Assembly (NCBI GenBank): GCA_933207985.1
Contig: OW240913.1
Location: forward strand, 262,542,783-262,606,782
Reading direction: 5' to 3'
Source: Pelobates cultripes
Taxonomy: Eukaryota > Chordata > Amphibia > Anura > Pelobatidae
Length of the DNA stretch: 64,000 nt
The translations under genes and the position numbers were made by a program. Shown here piece after piece: positions 1-9,933 of the stretch (position 1 is its first letter; every line of letters starts with the position of its first letter). The notes beneath the pieces are model-generated. The model had not been told where the DNA came from, ran no database searches, and saw nothing but the letters and a program-made list of their open reading frames with translations.

Positions 1-77
1 CTTGCTCGGAAAGCTCTACAGGAGGGTTCTGGTCCCATTCGGAACAAGCACTTCATATCAATTGCCTCAAACTAATT

Positions 78-455
78 TTGGGCTCCTTCGCAATCCGAAG
101 TTTCACCAAGGATATCTACAATTGTTCCGTGGTGCTGAAGATAGACAATGTCTCAGCGGTTCGCTACGTGAATCATCTAGGAGGTTCCAAATCAAAGATG
201 CTTTCAGACCTGACCAAGGAATTGTATCAGCTCTGCCTAGACAAGAATATCTCCCTGCAAGCAGAATATCTACCGGGATCAGACAACCTCGTTGCGGACT
301 GGTTCTCCCGACATTGGAGAGATTCCAGCGATTGGCAACTGGATCCACAAATATTTCACCATCTTCAGGTCTGGCGGGGACCATTCAACCTGGACCTTTT
401 TGCGTCTCAACTCAACCGTCAGACGGACGCTTTTTTCAGCTGTGCCTTGCAGTAG
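78..455 (+). pseudogene. DIRS RNase H domain (fragment)
   Basis: The translated segment contains VLKIDNVSAVRYVNH near residues 20-35 and DNLVADWFSRHW near residues 69-80. These match the DIRS/Ngaro-style RNase H, where the aspartate of the IDN motif is catalytic. It continues into DLFASQLNRQTDAFFS, a signature found just after RNase H in DIRS pol. A TAG stop ends the frame; the next DIRS segment continues in another frame, so at least one indel has occurred. The true start lies left of the window. The role would be degrading the RNA strand of the RNA-DNA hybrid during reverse transcription. Confidence 0.8.
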
Positions 456-736
456 ATGCATTCTTACAGACCTGGCCGATGTCCGGAGCATATGCATTCC
501 CTCGATTCTCCATGATCCCACGCACACTACAGTACTTCAAAACTCAAGGTGTCAAGATAACTCTGGTAACCCCCCTATGGCGGGCCCAACCATGGTATCC
601 TTACCTCCTGGAAATGTCAGTGGATTTTCCCCTGTTTCTACCCACATCCTGCGACCTCCTCAGGGACCCGGCAGGCAACTTTTACCCGTTGGCAATCCAG
701 GATCATCTCCTATTAGGGGATCTTGGAATGTCTTAG
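440..736 (+). pseudogene. DIRS methyltransferase-like segment
   Basis: In a different frame from the RNase H, the segment reads AYAFPRFSMIPRTLQ, then ITLVTPLWRAQPWYPYLLEM. These resemble the conserved block between RNase H and recombinase in DIRS elements, often described as DAM-methyltransferase-like. Its function in these elements is not established. The frame shift relative to the upstream domain shows that the copy is inactive. Confidence 0.65.
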
Positions 737-819
737 GCCTTTCGGCTCCTTTGGGATTCATGGGCCCCAGGAAGCAGACGCTCTTACATCTCCGCATGGC
801 ATCATTGGAGTTGCTGGTG

Positions 820-1640
820 TTTGGAAAGGAACTTTGATCCCTTTTCAACATCTATAATTAATATTATCAATTTCCTGTCGTCTCTGTTCGATCAGGGTAA
901 ATCCTACCGGACTTTTAATGTGTTTCGATCTGCTATTTCAGCAGCGCACGTTCCTATTGGAAGTTCTTCAGTAGGCAAACACCATTCTGTGTGTAGACTC
1001 TTGTGGGGCATCCGCATCGCTAGACCTCTGGCTCCCAAATGTTATTAATTTTGGGACGTGGCTCTCATGCTCATGTTCTTAGAGGCTTGGCCAGACAACG
1101 AGGCGCTCTCCCTACACCAATTGTCAGCCAAATTAGCTCTCCTCCTTTGCTTGGTCTCCTTCCGAAGAGTCTTCAACATCAGGGCTTTCGACTTTCATGC
1201 CCTCGATTTCACACCGGAAGGGGTGCACTTTCACATCACTAGACGCACCAAGACGAATTCATCTACAGTGAGCTACCCCTACTTTACGGAGAAACCACTT
1301 CTCTGCGTAGCCCGTTGAGCAAGACACTATATCTCTCGCACTTCCCCTCTTAGATCACCTACTGAGCCCCTCCTTGTGTCTTATCTGTGACCACACAAAC
1401 CAGTCTCGAGCCCTACTATTGCTCGGTGGATTAAATGACTACTAGCTCTGGCTGGCGTTGATGCGTCTTTCGGGGCTCACTCGGTTAGAGGTGCGGCCGC
1501 CTCCTCTGTGTTCCTGGCTGGAGATTCTCTGGCGGAGATTTTGTCCTCCGCTGATTAATCTAGAGAATCCACTTTCCGTACCTTTTATTTTAGACATTCT
1601 CCACACGTTTCTTTGTCCATGCTATCTACGCGTTAAAATA
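820..1640 (+). pseudogene. DIRS tyrosine recombinase (decayed)
   Basis: Recognisable blocks, in several frames, are SYRTFNVFRSAISAAH, then LLCLVSFRRVFNIRAFDF (the usual box carrying the first catalytic arginine), then GAHSVRGAAAS at about 1475-1505 (the H-x-x-R box), then ESTFRTFYF at about 1565-1590 (the region of the nucleophilic tyrosine). In-frame stops at about 1048 and 1318 and frame changes inactivate it. An intact family member would integrate the circular DNA copy of the element. Confidence 0.75.
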
Positions 1641-1650
1641 GCAAATATGA

Positions 1651-1740
1651 AGCCTCCTGTCTTGCCATAAAATTCGCGATTATTCTAACTTTTAGTGACC
1701 GAATAATCAAAATTTTATTAAAGACAGGAAGCGAATATTT
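1651..1740. repeat. DIRS internal complementary region
   Basis: Just downstream of the recombinase, the stretch around TGACCGAATAATC and TTTTATTAAAGACAGGA is the reverse complement of 2339-2395. DIRS elements carry an internal region complementary to their termini that is thought to template circularisation. A second, inverted echo of CCTCCTGTCTT occurs at its own left end, so the segment is partly self-complementary too. Confidence 0.7.
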
Positions 1741-1855
1741 TCCCACACTGGAATACCTTTACCCACCCTATTAGGTAAGTATCTCTTAGTACCTCCATCT
1801 CTAACTAGGTGGCCAGCATCCTTTCGACTTGTCTTCTTTCTGGCCTTTACTCGTC

Positions 1856-2036
1856 AGTTAATTATTATGTTAAAAGTTTGCATTCAAATTGAACGTTAGT
1901 TTCATTGCATTTTTTATTTGGTTCTCACTTACCCAAGACACCATACAGTTAGTTATTATATGTTAAAGCTTGCACTTAAATTGGACGTTAGTTTAATGGC
2001 ATTTAATTTGATTTTCTCTTGCCCAAGAGATCATAC
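1856..2036 (+). repeat. 91-bp direct tandem duplication, two diverged copies
   Basis: Copy one is 1856-1946 and copy two is 1947-2036. Both run from AGTTA-TTATTAT through GACGTTAGTTT-like sequence to CCCAAGA--TCATAC. They differ at many positions, so the duplication is old. It lies in the noncoding tail of the DIRS element. Confidence 0.75.
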
Positions 2037-2336
2037 TTTCACAATGTTTCTCTTTCTCCTAGTGTGAAGATCGCTTGTCATCTCTGTTTCAAGTCTTCCC
2101 TGCGGGCTGAGCACTGTTTCATCCTATCGAATGCTTACACCGTTACCTACTCATTGTTCTAATGGTTCTACGTTTACATGGTTGACTCTACGACTGTTCG
2201 GCTACATCAAGAAAGAGGAATTGGGAGGAGCCTGATGACAGTTTATATTACAGTGATGCATGCTGATTGGTTAAACTTTTTTACACTGATTGTTAACTGT
2301 TTCTTTACTGCTGGGAGTTACAGTAAAGAAAGATAA

Positions 2337-2396
2337 GTAAATATTCACCTCCTGTCTTTAATAAAATTTAGATTATTCGGTCAGTGAGAGAATAGA
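2337..2396. repeat. DIRS right terminal segment
   Basis: The sequence CCTCCTGTCTTTAATAAAA followed by GATTATTCGGTCA is the inverse complement of the internal region at 1683-1735. It marks the approximate right end of the DIRS copy. The left terminus is outside the window, so the pairing cannot be checked completely. Confidence 0.65.
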
Positions 2397-2551
2397 TGGA
2401 ACATGCAGGTAAACTGTCCTATATATAAACCAAGCTGTACAGTACGTGAGTTAATGTGATTAAGGACATGCAAAAATGTACAAAATAAAAAGTTTCTATA
2501 ATACTAAAGGGTTTATTACCCTTGCACTGTAACCTAAATGTTATAGACTTG

Positions 2552-2631
2552 TTAACCCCTTAAGGACACATGACATGTGTGACATGTCATGATTCCCTTT
2601 TATTCCAGAAGTTTGGTCTTTAAGTGGTTAA
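2552..2631. mobile_element. 80-bp TTAACCCC palindromic MITE
   Basis: It begins TTAACCCCTTAAGGACACA and ends TCTTTAAGTGGTTAA, with a near-palindromic core around GACATGTGTGACATGTCA. A second copy lies at 53659-53738 in the opposite orientation and is almost identical in length. The TTAA edges and following CCC are typical of piggyBac-like target preference; that superfamily assignment is inference. Confidence 0.75.
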
Positions 2632-2976
2632 AGGGACACTATAGTCACCCAGACCACTTCAGCTCAATTAAGTGGTCTTGGTGCCAGGTCCCCCAGGTTT
2701 TAACCCTTCAGATGTAAACATAGCAGTTTCAGAGAAACTGCTATGTTTACATTGCAGGGTTAATCCAGCCTCTAGTGGCTGTCTTCCTGACAGCCGCTAG
2801 AGACGCTTCTGCGACGCTGGATGCAAAAATCACATTCAGCGTGCAGAACATCCATAAGAAAGCATTGAGAAATGTTTTCCTATGGATTGTTTGAATGCAT
2901 GCGCTGGGGGGGGCCTAAGGGTTGTATAGTGTCAGGAAAATTAGTTTGTTTTCCTGGCACTATAGTGATCCTTTAA
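2628..2976. mobile_element. T2-type TTAA MITE
   Basis: It starts TTAAAGGGACACTATAG and ends CACTATAGTGATCCTTTAA, with TTAA at both edges. Inside is the family's usual pair of complementary stretches around AACATAGCAGTTTC and GAAACTGCTATGTTTAC. The AGGGA terminus and TTAA duplication fit the T2 MITE family described from Xenopus. Its left TTAA is also the right end of the preceding MITE, so one element landed in the terminal TTAA of the other. Confidence 0.85.
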
Positions 2977-3009
2977 GTGACCAGAATCCCTGTTTACTGT
3001 ACAATGGTT

Positions 3010-3300
3010 CAGCATAGTTGCATAGTTACATAGCTGTTCAGCCTTTCTCACATTTGATTCCTTGGATCAAGAAGCTATTACTCCACTAAGTAAAATGTAT
3101 ATTCCTGTATATTATGTTTTTGCAAGTATTTATTCAACTGCTGTTTAAACATCTATATAAACACTGATAAAACCACCTCTTCAGACTGAGAATTCTGCAT
3201 CCTTATTGTTTTTAATGTAAAAAAAAAACATTTTCTTTGCCTTAGACTAAATCCCCTTTTTTCTAGTCTAAATGCTTGACCTCTTGTCCTATGTATAGTA
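3010..3300 (-). mobile_element. CR1-type LINE 3' end (fragment)
   Basis: On the minus strand the text corresponds to the end of a CR1 reverse transcriptase reading: a DLEVKHLD-like start, FFTLKTIRMQNSQSEEVV, then a QQQLNKYL-like segment. It finishes in a CTATGTAACTATGCAACTATG tail, seen on the plus strand as CATAGTTGCATAGTTACATAG. Short ATG-rich tandem tails are characteristic of CR1 3' ends. The fragment is heavily decayed. Confidence 0.5.
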
Positions 3301-3873
3301 TGTATAACAGATAGTGAAATGGTAAGAACCTTTTAAACTTCATTTTTTTTTAATGACATTCCATTCCAAGCAGATTTAATCTTTCACATAGACATAGGAG
3401 ACCAAAACAAGCTCAACGTAAAATGTGTTATTAAATATTTTGTTTTCCTTTAGGCTATGCATTAAACCACTACAATGCAGTCTTAAAGTTAACCTGACAT
3501 ACACAGGGTCAGTGTTATTCATTCATTGTGAAATGTCAGGAATTCAAGAGACGAACTGCAAATTTGAGACCAAAATAGCCAGAAACAGATGACTTGGAAA
3601 ATTTTTCATTTTGCAATTCCCAGGTGTATTTCTGACAATTCAAGGTTTAGTGAATAACCCTGAAAGTGTAACATAAACACAGTGATGCTAAAAACCATCA
3701 AGAAAAGAGTTTGACAATACCCATAGGTGAAGACGGGCAAAATCCAAAAATCCTCACATCACATCACTATCGTTGTAGTAGTAATGAAGTTTTAAGCTAT
3801 ATCTACAAATTAAAGCCTTCAAAATAATCAGATTATACACCATAAGAGTTTATATGATGTTCCTTACACTCAC

Positions 3874-3966
3874 CTTGTTCGAGTCTTGCAGCCGGTATTG
3901 GCAAAGAGTATGATCCAGATCAAAGCCAATAACATCACAGTCAGAAAGAGAGAACAGGTCACTCAT
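3874..3966 (-). CDS. NT5DC1: NT5DC1, first coding exon (5'-nucleotidase domain-containing 1)
   Basis: This is the only host coding exon I can support. It starts at an ATG in the context CAAAAATGAGT and encodes 31 residues, exactly 93 bases, then hits a perfect donor AAG|GTGAGT on the minus strand, leaving phase 0. The peptide contains DCDVIGFDLDHTLCQYRL. DLDHT is motif I of the haloacid dehalogenase fold; its first aspartate is the usual nucleophile. The GFDLDHTLC form with this N-terminal spacing matches NT5DC1 rather than NT5C2, NT5DC2 or NT5DC3, which read closer to GFDMDYTL. The substrate of NT5DC1 is poorly defined. A processed pseudogene is unlikely because the reading stops exactly at an intron donor. 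Later exons would lie left of the window. Confidence 0.8.
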
Positions 3967-4162
3967 TTTTGGGCAACAGAATGCAGTGTGTATATGCAGA
4001 TCAATTGCTTCTGGGTGGCTTGCTCCAAAGATGATCTTCACTTCTGTCTTGTACACACCTGGCACCTTAATGAAGAATACCAGAAGCTGTCCGTTCCATT
4101 TTGTAGAAACTTGTCATAATTTTAGAAATCGAGAGATGACCAAGTGCCAATAGTGCTTTTAT
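3967..4162 (-). other. Probable 5' UTR part of the NT5DC1 ATG exon, with upstream splice acceptor
   Basis: Upstream of the ATG on the minus strand, the sequence TTTTCTCTGTCACACAG fits a splice acceptor, with the AG at plus positions 4163-4164. If used, the ATG-bearing exon would be 289 bases with 196 noncoding bases. The frame stays open a short way above the ATG but contains no better in-frame ATG. There is no GC-rich promoter here, which favours transcription starting further upstream. Transcript data would settle this. Confidence 0.4.
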
Positions 4163-4874
4163 CTGTGTGACAGAGAAAACATGTGCTTACAAACTAGGAA
4201 TATTAATTTGATAGTTAAAAGGGGGGTAGATGGAAGGGGGGGGAGGAGTTCAAAAAAAGACAGGTAAATGTCTTGTTTATATGTACGCACACACAAGCAC
4301 ATTATATTAGTGAAACGGTTTCACAACATACAGCACCAAGTAGCTATATGAAGGAGGAAAAATTTAATTTCAGACTGAAATTACATACACACACACAAAC
4401 AAATATATACGCATTCAAGGACAGCCATCTTTATGTTCTGTTTGGTCATAAGTACTGCATATTTGACCAAAGAACTTGCAGGTACAGGATAGTTACTGTT
4501 GTCAAATTAACAAGATCCTCAACCTCACTTTCTTTGATTTTCTGCTTTTACATTTGGCATACTGAAAGGGCCACCTGAGGCATAACCCTATGCAAATATT
4601 CATGTCTACATCTTCTGTATTTCCGAGGTTATAAGGGTGCAACATTTTCAATTTCTACCATTACTTTCACTATCTTTTTTTTTAGTTTAACATTTGATAT
4701 TTCAACATGTATTAAAGTGTTACAGGAAAGGTGAGATATTAGTTGCCTATATGAGAAAAAATATATTACCATTTTAATCAATATTTTGGCAGCCATTTTC
4801 ACAAAAACAGGTAATTTAGGTTTTAAATAAATACATGTTTTTCCTAAATGGGATAACCCGCAATGGGATATAGT
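4163..4874. other. No gene recognised
   Basis: A/T-rich sequence with short CA and A runs (for example 4285-4300 and 4386-4400) and a G-rich run at 4220-4250. I see no coding signal or known repeat edge. It would be intron if the proposed upstream first exon is real, otherwise upstream flank of NT5DC1. Confidence 0.5.
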
Positions 4875-4879
4875 CCCTC

Positions 4880-6196
4880 TGTGGCGAAACCAACCTCGCC
4901 ACTATGCACTGGAGAAGCCTGGTTGCCAGCCTCCTGCCATCTGACTATGGCCCCCTTGTGAATTTATACTTCTGTATGCAATATTTGGGCATGTGACATT
5001 TTTATATTGCTGCTACTGGCCCTTTAAGGGCCATCCGTGGACATATTCTGACTGTTAGGAATAATGCCCTTTAAGATTGTGCAGCAAATTGCATTCAGGC
5101 TGTATTTAATATTATGTGTTCGGTAAACAGTGTTATGTGTATGCAGCATTCGTCTGATTGTTCGGTAGAATTACTCCATTCATTATATTGGGTGAAACTA
5201 CCGAACAACCAGACCACCCTGGAGTAAGTGTGCCTTCAAATTACCGTTTGCAACAATGTTGCAAACGGGTAATTGGCAATATGTGTAATGTGTGTTTTGT
5301 CCTCTGGGTGGCCGCCATTCGGGAAACGAACACGTGGCGGCGGCCATCTTAAACTCCCGAACAGCGGTGTTTTGCCGTCGAGTGTCTGGAACTAAAATCG
5401 GACACTCGACTAAGCAAACACCGCTGAGACCTCCAGACTTCCAGCAATTCGTGCAGAAACTACCGAACGGCCCGCCGTTCGGTAGAAAGGATCCCACGAA
5501 CAGGGGGATTCATACGAATCCTCCCCAAGCTCCATAACCCAGGCAATTCGTGTGATTCATTCCCTTTTCTGTGACCGACTGCAGGGCCAAAGTACATGGA
5601 ACTATTTTCGGATACTTTTGCCATGCAGTCGGTCAAAACTTTAACCCTTTATAATTCCTGAACCCCTGGTCCGATCTGGGTGATTTTTGGATATGTGTCT
5701 CACCCAGATCAGGGCTACCAGGGGATGTAACATTTAAAGGGGTATTCCTATGTTTAGGGGTACATCCAGTATCCCAGGGAATTTGTGTCTGTACTAATGG
5801 GATTATGTGTCACACTAAGGGGAGGAGATGTGTGGGAGGTAACTGGTACATTATTGGCTGGGGTACTAATTGTTGTGGATCCCTCCCTTGCATGGGAGAA
5901 TGTCTTAAAAGGAGGCTGTGTGAATAAATCTGCAGATTCTGCTTAACCCTCAAAACGAAGTGTCGTCTCGTTATTGGGGGAATTGGATTGTGTGCTGACT
6001 GCCAGGAGTGTAAGCCGTTTGTATTGCTTTTCCTGTTCGGCTGCTTCCAGAGTTCATGTATTTCTTGTTCGTGAGTTGGGGATTCGTACAGTTTGGAGTT
6101 CGGGAGGTTGGTGATTGCAATAGCTGCTGGTCTATGGGAAAGGGGATTATCGCCTAAACGGATTTTATCCCCTTGTGAGAGAAACGGTCCGTTACA
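4880..6196 (+). mobile_element. Solo LTR, 1,317 bp, with 5-bp target duplication CCCTC
   Basis: The left edge is TGTGGCGAAACC and the right edge is CGGTCCGTTACA, giving TG...CA termini. CCCTC occurs immediately before (4875-4879) and after (6197-6201). A TATA-like CTTAAAAGG near 5905 and AATAAA near 5921 give plus-strand polarity. No internal region is present, so this is a solo LTR left by recombination between two LTRs. Related pieces occur at about 8.1 kb, 22.5-23.0 kb, 33.4-34.7 kb (inverted) and 59.5 kb. Gypsy or endogenous retrovirus origin cannot be told from an LTR alone. Confidence 0.85.
5364..5634. repeat. Three strong hairpins inside the solo LTR
   Basis: Arms AGCGGTGTTT...GTCGAGTGTC and GGACACTCGAC...AAACACCGCT span about 5362-5426. 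ACCGAACGG and CCGTTCGGT flank a tiny loop at 5462-5483. GACCGACTGCA and TGCAGTCGGTC close a third hairpin at 5574-5634. Such structures suggest folded RNA or protein-binding dyads in the LTR; no function is shown. Confidence 0.7.
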
Positions 6197-6201
6197 CCCT
6201 C

Positions 6202-6397
6202 TTTACTCTCTCTTAAATGCTGGCGTAGGAGATAACAAACAGACATTTATCTTCTTATATTGTAGTGCAGGGCTCTCCTAGGATTTGTGAGCCTGTTAAG
6301 TCCCTGAGTTGATAGGCTGCCTGAGATTGGAGGCGGGCAGTCAGCTCACTCGACGCTGAAGCAGGAAGGCAGACGGGCAGCTTATTGAGAGCTGAGC
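6202..6397. other. GC-rich spacer, no gene recognised
   Basis: Sequence between the solo LTR and the minisatellite is moderately GC-rich, with CTGAGTTGATAGGCTGCC and related text. It may belong to an older repeat into which the LTR inserted. No reading frame stands out. Confidence 0.3.
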
Positions 6398-6485
6398 GAG
6401 GAAGGTGGGCGGGTGAATGAGGGAGGCGGGCGGCTGAATGAAGGTGGCGGGCGGCTGAATGAGGGAGGCAGGCGGCTAAATGAGC
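6398..6485 (+). repeat. 22-bp GC-rich minisatellite, about four copies
   Basis: Units read approximately GAGGCGGGCGGCTGAATGAG with a 21-22-bp period and a few substitutions between copies. The array is short and imperfect. Confidence 0.75.
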
Positions 6486-6499
6486 ACGGCTGCGGCGAG

Positions 6500-7365
6500 G
6501 GAGCTGTAATCTACCTACTCTGCTCCCTCACGTGCCCAAAACAAACTGGAATCCTACACATATTATGTACTCTTTAAATCAAAACACATAAACACATTTA
6601 TTTTGAATTACTTTTCTTATAGCTGGATACATTATTTTTATTGACAAAACTGTGAAAAAATGTTTTCTGCATTTTTTTTTTATAAATAAGAATGAATATA
6701 TGTGTATATACACATACATATTTATATGTATTTATACAAACGTGTTTGTGTATGTCACATCAAATTAAAACCCATTTTGACCTTTAAAAAAAATAAAAGT
6801 GTTTAATACATGTTTGTGCAATAAAAAATAAAAATGCAAATTGCAACTGAACACAAACAGCAAAAAATTGTGTCTTTAAGTGCAAGACAGGCTTCTGAAG
6901 TGATGTCCTAGGAGGTTAAGTAGGAGCTCAAACCAACAAGGTAAATATTGCTTTACTGATTAGTATAGGCTGGTCATCGGCAAAATAGGCCGCAATTGCC
7001 ATGTACCATGGATCAGAGGATCTCCCCTGCTGGCCAATGTGTCATGACAGGCCAGTTGGGAGATCAAAGTTTTCCCTCACCAGACCACTGAGAAGGAGAA
7101 GGACGCAGGGGATCTAATCTGTAGCTCCGCCACAAACTTCCACCAGTGAGCTCGGAGTGTTTCCGCGTTTACCGAGGTAACGCTCTGATAACGTCTGGTG
7201 AGCGTGAACTCTAGCAGGAGGAGCTGCAGACTAGAGTTCACTCACCACTGGACCATCAAAGCTTGTACCGCCTCCCCAGCCAAAGGTAAGAAGGGAGGGG
7301 GTATACAACCTTTTTTAAAAATTTTATTAAATACAAAGTTGCTTGCTTTGCGCCTATCTCCCTCT
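6500..7365. other. No gene recognised; A/T-rich then GC-richer
   Basis: From 6600 to 6860 the sequence is low-complexity A/T with poly-A/T runs. From 7100 to 7300 it is richer in GC, with an inverted pair around GTGAACTCTAG and CTAGAGTTCAC (7203-7243). No known element edge was recognised. Confidence 0.4.
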
Positions 7366-7439
7366 TACACACACACATTAAACCCCTTACAGTAGATCTC
7401 CTATAGACACGACAGCCATTATACACACACTACATTCCA

Positions 7440-7472
<33 letters not shown>

Positions 7473-7830
7473 CATCCCTTATACACATTCTGGATCCTCT
7501 TCACAAAACACACACTAAATCCCCTATAGGCACACTGCACCACCTACACAACATGCCTGACATACACGTCTGGATACCCTATGCACACACAAAATTCTAC
7601 ACACTTTCGACAGCCCCTGCACACTACATCACCTTTAAAACACATGCACTACAGCCCCTATACACACACACTCTAAAACTATACAGCCTCATGCCACACA
7701 TTTTACACCACAAACACAACACGAATGAAACAGATCTAATAACACAAAAAACACCACACCAAAACCAGCTCACTCTACAGACACGGAATCCAACAAGCAG
7801 CCTCCAAACACATGCACAATAGGCTTTCAT
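7366..7830 (+). repeat. CA-rich degenerate satellite with pure (AC)n core
   Basis: A pure AC run of roughly 16 units lies at 7439-7471. Around it are imperfect units of the CCTATACACACAC kind. Apparent reading frames rich in His and Thr here are by-products of composition. Confidence 0.85.
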
Positions 7831-8089
7831 GGCCCATTTGATCTCTGGTATCCCACTTACGAAGACACCTTAGACAAGTCAAAAGCAAACAGGGCAAGCA
7901 TGTCATTATATTTGCTTCTGCTACGCTGAACAAATGGCCTTTTTCACACACAAAAGGTCTTTAGCATGGCTATAGTCATTGGAGATGAGGAAAGACATCC
8001 TCTCTGGGCCTGACCTCTTCTCAGTAGGCTGCTGTGATTAATAAAAATGCCTGAGCCAGTTTGTTTTTTTTCCCAGTCTGGCCCTGTGT

Positions 8090-8480
8090 CTGAATGAATC
8101 CATCCAGGGTCCATACCTCTGACCCTGTTGACCCTGTTCAACATTTTGTTCATTTTGGAACTCCCAATTCGCTGTGTTCATGGGATCTGAGCCCTATTTG
8201 GATATTTTGGCCGCTCAGATCCAGGATATCCTGGAATATAATACTTGTGGGGGTTCCTATGTGTTATGTGTATTTTGGGATGTCTTATGTTTTATTTTCT
8301 GTACATCCAGTGCCTGGAAGATAATTAGTTTAAGCAAAGTACACTCAATTATCTCCCAGACACAGAGACTCCTGGGCGTGTTTTACCATACTTTTGCTGG
8401 AGACCCCATGCTGGGGTTCTGTGTATAAAAGTGGCCATAATAGAACATTCCTATTGCACCCTTCAAGTCTCGACTGATGT
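8090..8480 (+). mobile_element. LTR fragment (TATA box present)
   Basis: The sequence contains a GAGCCCTATTTGGATATTTTG block like the GATCTGGGTGATTTTTGGATA block of the solo LTR at 5670. Further on are ATTATCTCCCAGACACAGAG and TGTGTATAAAAGTGG, a TATA box at 8421-8430. The same order occurs in the LTR at 59.5 kb. The boundaries are unclear and no target duplication was found. Confidence 0.55.
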
Positions 8481-8599
8481 TTGGGTATGCGAACGACGAA
8501 ACGCTTGATTTTTCTCACAACCTGCTTGGATTTTGGGAGAGTATAAACTAGCGCAGTGGCGCACTAAAAGGGCTTGAGAATTGTTATAGACAAAAAACT

Positions 8600-9130
8600 A
8601 TGCAACAATATGCAATGTCAATCGGCAGTTGCTAAGGCCAGTAATGTATTGTCACTTACAAAAAGTGGCACAAATTCATGAAATGCAAATATATATTTGC
8701 CCCTTCATAAACAATGGTAAGACCATGTATAATAAACACTGTGTACATTTAAATAAGATTATTAGAGCAGAAAAGGTACATAGGTGGGATACAAATTAAT
8801 AAAAGGAATGGAACATTTTAGTTACAAAGAAATCTGCTTATCTTAGAAAAACGGTGTCTCAGAGGGGATATGATTGTATTCTACAAATATATTGGGGGCC
8901 AATACAAACCAGTGTCTGGTAATCTATTCATTAAAAGGGCTTTACATAAGACATGAAGTAAAGCATTTAGACTGGAAGAAAGGAGATTTGGTATTAGGCA
9001 AATGAAAGGGTTTTTTTTACAATAAGAATAAGGATGTACAGGAATTATCTTGTCTATTCTATTCTATACAGTCTAGTCTATACAGATGTTTAAACAGCAA
9101 CTGGATGAACACTTGGAGGCATATAATTTT
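8600..9130 (+). mobile_element. CR1/L2-type LINE 3' fragment
   Basis: Decayed reading resembles the C-terminus of a CR1/L2 reverse transcriptase: an ENLRRGYDCI-like start near 8845 and FKQQLDEHLE near 9090. The same part of the protein is seen in the better-kept CR1 at 62.5-62.8 kb. Stops and shifts are frequent. Confidence 0.5.
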
Positions 9131-9486
9131 TAATATGTGGGGTAACAGCTTTTTAATCCAAAGAGAGATCTGACTGCCATTCAATGTCAGGTCAATGAGA
9201 ACTTGTTTCCTAGTTTATTGCAAAATTGTAAGTGCTTGAAACTTTGTTTGTTTTTTTTGCCATCTTTTGGATCAACAGCATGTGATAAAGGCTGAGCCCA
9301 ATGGACATGTCTCTTTTCGGCCCTTGTAACAGCAAGAAGCTGCAAAACTCCAGAAAATAAAGATTTTAATAACATCATTGCAAATTTGTGATTTCTGTGG
9401 GAAAAGCAAGTCTTATGGCTTGACTGGTGTGCAGATCTTTGTTTTACATTGTCTTGACTATTTATATGTTTATAGATTTTCCCCTC

Positions 9487-9933
9487 TTAAAAGACCACTA
9501 TAGTGCCAGGAAAACAAACTCGTTTTCCTGGCACTATAGTGTTAATAGGTTCCCCCCCAGCCACATGGCCCCACTCCCGCCGGGCTCTAGAGGGAGGAAG
9601 GGGTTAAAGGCTTACCTTTCTCCAGGACCAGGCTCCCTCGGCGCTGGGGACTCTCCTCCCTCTTCCGCCGAATGCGCATGTGCGGCAAGAGCCGCGCGCT
9701 CAGTCAGTCCATATGAAAGCATTCTCAATGCTTTCCTATGGACACTGGCGTCTTCTCACTGGGAAAGTCACAGTGATAGGCGCGGAAGCGCCTCTAGCGG
9801 CTGTAAATGAGACAGCAACTAGAGGCTGGATTAACCCCTTCTCTGAAACTGCTATGTTTACAGCAGGCAGGGTTAACCCTAGATGGACCTTCATTGAGCT
9901 GAAGTGGTCTGGGTGCCTAGAATCGTCCTTTAA
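9487..9933. mobile_element. T2-type TTAA MITE, hairpin-ended
   Basis: TTAA flanks both ends (9487-9490 and 9930-9933). The left end forms a hairpin: CACTATAGTGCCAGGAAAAC and its complement about 9520-9541, with a short loop. The interior has the family's GC-rich middle and CTCTAGCGGCTGT near 9790. Reading frames inside it are not genes. Confidence 0.8.

Larger units (their letters stand above)
1..2396 (+). mobile_element. DIRS-type tyrosine-recombinase retrotransposon, 5'-truncated by window edge, decayed
   Basis: Three DIRS modules appear in the expected order: RNase H, a methyltransferase-like segment, then a tyrosine recombinase. They are followed by an internal complementary segment and a right terminal segment that is its inverse. 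DIRS elements move through a circular intermediate and integrate with a tyrosine recombinase instead of a DDE integrase, so no target duplication is expected. The reading frame is broken several times. Gag and reverse transcriptase would lie left of the window. The right boundary is inferred from where complementarity to 1651-1740 stops. Confidence 0.8.

Noticed and set aside
3967..4065. Longer N-terminus for NT5DC1
   Set aside because: The in-frame extension has no upstream ATG (GTG only), and the family starts close to the GFDLDHT motif.
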